Assembly (NCBI GenBank): GCA_003662985.1
Contig: QMZD01000080.1
Location: forward strand, 1-7,303
Direction of reading: 5' to 3'
DNA: 7,303 nt
From: Archaeoglobales archaeon
GTDB lineage: Archaea > Halobacteriota > Archaeoglobi > Archaeoglobales > Archaeoglobaceae
Position numbers and translations under genes: made by a program. Below, piece by piece: positions 6,980 through 7,303 of the stretch; position 1 is the first letter of the stretch; every line of letters begins with the position of its first letter. The notes under the pieces were generated by a model. That model saw nothing but the letters and a program-made list of their open reading frames with translations, was not told the origin of the DNA and did no database searches.

Positions 6980-7106
6980 AATTCTGAGTGTTGAAACACT
7001 AACTTAACCATGCTGGAGCACCGTGAGGTACTAAGAAGTGTAGCCCACCCTGTGGGGTTCCCCTCACTGCTTAGGGAACTCATGGCGGGGTGGGCATTTC
7101 AGAATT
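6980..7106. other. Structured intergenic segment closed by an 8-bp inverted repeat
   Basis: AATTCTGA (6980-6987) and TCAGAATT (7099-7106) are perfect inverted repeats. They enclose two more hairpins. The first pairs ACACT (6996-7000) with AGTGT (7037-7041), CTTA (7003-7006) with TAAG (7032-7035), and ACC (7007-7009) with GGT (7027-7029). The second pairs GCCCACCC (7043-7050) with GGGTGGGC (7088-7095). Unpaired junctions would be 8, 1 and 3 bases, a compact three-way junction. ACACT (6996-7000) can instead pair with AGTGT at 6987-6991. Either strand could form the fold. A plus-strand RNA could be the 3' part of the deaminase transcript, ending in the T-rich DNA at 7141-7180. Confidence 0.45.
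7036..7096 (-). ncRNA. Candidate H/ACA-type pseudouridylation guide RNA hairpin
   Basis: On minus, GCCCACCC (7095-7088) pairs perfectly with GGGTGGGC (7050-7043). Inside is a pocket of CGCCATGA (8 nt, 7087-7080) opposite CCCACA (6 nt, 7056-7051). Above it the upper stem GTTCCC/GGGAAC (7079-7074 with 7062-7057) ends in a loop containing CUAA and GUGA, close to the CUGA...UGA of an L7Ae-binding K-loop, with one G-to-A deviation. After the lower stem comes T and then ACA (7041-7039), placing the ACA 15 nt from the upper stem; archaeal guides need 14-16. The plus strand has no ACA in that position. A TATA-like box is centred about 26 bp before 7095. By family logic the guided site would read UGUGGG-UN-UCAUGGCG, or part of it; I could not match this to an rRNA from memory. 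Confidence 0.5.
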
Positions 7107-7117
7107 GTTCATAGAGG

Positions 7118-7124
7118 TATAAAA
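7118..7124 (-). promoter_or_regulatory. Putative TATA box for the minus-strand ncRNA
   Basis: TTTTATA on minus is centred near 7121. Transcription would start near 7095, the first base of the lower stem of the H/ACA-like hairpin. It faces away from the deaminase gene. Confidence 0.45.
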
Positions 7125-7140
7125 CACCTTCGAGAAAGGA

Positions 7141-7180
7141 TCGCTTTTAACGTTTTATTTTAACAATTTTAAATTTTTTT
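7141..7180 (+). terminator. T-rich stretch, possible plus-strand terminator
   Basis: Repeated runs of three to seven T (TTTT, TTTTATTTT, AATTTT, then T7 at 7174-7180) on plus suit archaeal termination of the deaminase transcript or of a plus-strand RNA over 6980-7106. No hairpin directly precedes the last run. Confidence 0.4.
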
Positions 7181-7195
7181 AACCTTAACACCGCA

Positions 7196-7303
7196 TCATT
7201 TAGGGAATAAATTCAGATCAAGTTTCTCATCAAGCTCCCTCACTTTCTTTGGCACCTCTGACATAATCTCCTTCTCGCCGATCCTAACCATGTAAACCTT
7301 GGA
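7196..7303 (-). CDS. C-terminal end of an unidentified protein (5' end outside window)
   Basis: An open frame enters from the right edge and gives 35 residues before the TGA at 7196-7198. It begins SKVYMVRIGEKEIMSEV and ends DLNLFPK. The composition (alternating charged and hydrophobic residues, a basic-acidic helix KKVRELDEKLDL) looks like a real archaeal protein end, and codon use matches the neighbours (AGG, GAG, CTT). No family is recognisable from so short a piece. No oligo(T) stop follows on minus, so transcription could continue toward the ncRNA segment. Confidence 0.65.
   Translation of the reverse strand, partial: SKVYMVRIGEKEIMSEVPKKVRELDEKLDLNLFPK

Noticed and set aside
7043..7098. 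H/ACA guide on the plus strand instead of minus.
   Set aside because: The 3' flank on plus is ATTTCAGA with no ACA next to the lower stem, and the apical loop lacks UGA on that strand.
6980..7106. 5S rRNA, given a three-way junction of about 120 nt.
   Set aside because: The conserved 5S loops (for example CCGAAC in loop C and the loop E AGUA/GAU pattern) are absent, and stem lengths differ.

Overview
The window looks like a chromosomal segment from a euryarchaeon, possibly of Archaeoglobales type. This rests on the gene content: an archaea-specific GatD, a stand-alone MJ1316-domain protein and an archaeal winged-helix regulator. It also rests on TATA-like boxes about 25 bp before predicted transcript starts, GGTGAT-type ribosome binding sites, oligo(T) stops and frequent AGA/AGG arginine codons. 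The lineage is an inference; no 16S rRNA or other decisive marker is present.

Layout, left to right. Positions 1-468 (minus) hold the first 156 codons of adenylosuccinate synthetase (purA), cut by the window edge and probably leaderless. After a divergent intergenic region (469-625), a 12-TM MFS permease runs on plus, followed by a small plus-strand protein resembling the HsdR N-terminal (PD-(D/E)xK-like) domain. Converging on it from the right is a minus-strand pair, argH (argininosuccinate lyase) then gatD (tRNA-dependent amidotransferase subunit D), 11 bp apart and probably one operon. Upstream on minus come a small MJ1316/DUF504 protein and a winged-helix regulator, separated by a T7 stop. 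The regulator diverges from a dCMP deaminase gene, and the shared upstream region carries two different direct repeats. After the deaminase there is a structured segment (about 6980-7106), then T-rich DNA, then the last 35 codons of an unidentified minus-strand gene at the right edge.

Most genes are housekeeping: purine synthesis (PurA), arginine synthesis (ArgH), Gln-tRNA formation (GatD, whose partner GatE is not here) and pyrimidine deoxynucleotide supply (dCMP deaminase). They do not form one pathway. No mobile element, CRISPR array, tRNA, rRNA or phage gene was seen.

The most interesting signal is non-coding. On the minus strand at about 7036-7096 there is a hairpin with the geometry of an archaeal H/ACA pseudouridylation guide RNA: an 8-bp lower stem, an 8/6-nt internal pocket, an upper stem with a K-loop-like tip, and an ACA 15 nt from the upper stem. 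A TATA-like box sits about 26 bp before its 5' end. The same DNA also fits a larger three-way-junction fold that either strand could form, so strand and identity need RNA data.
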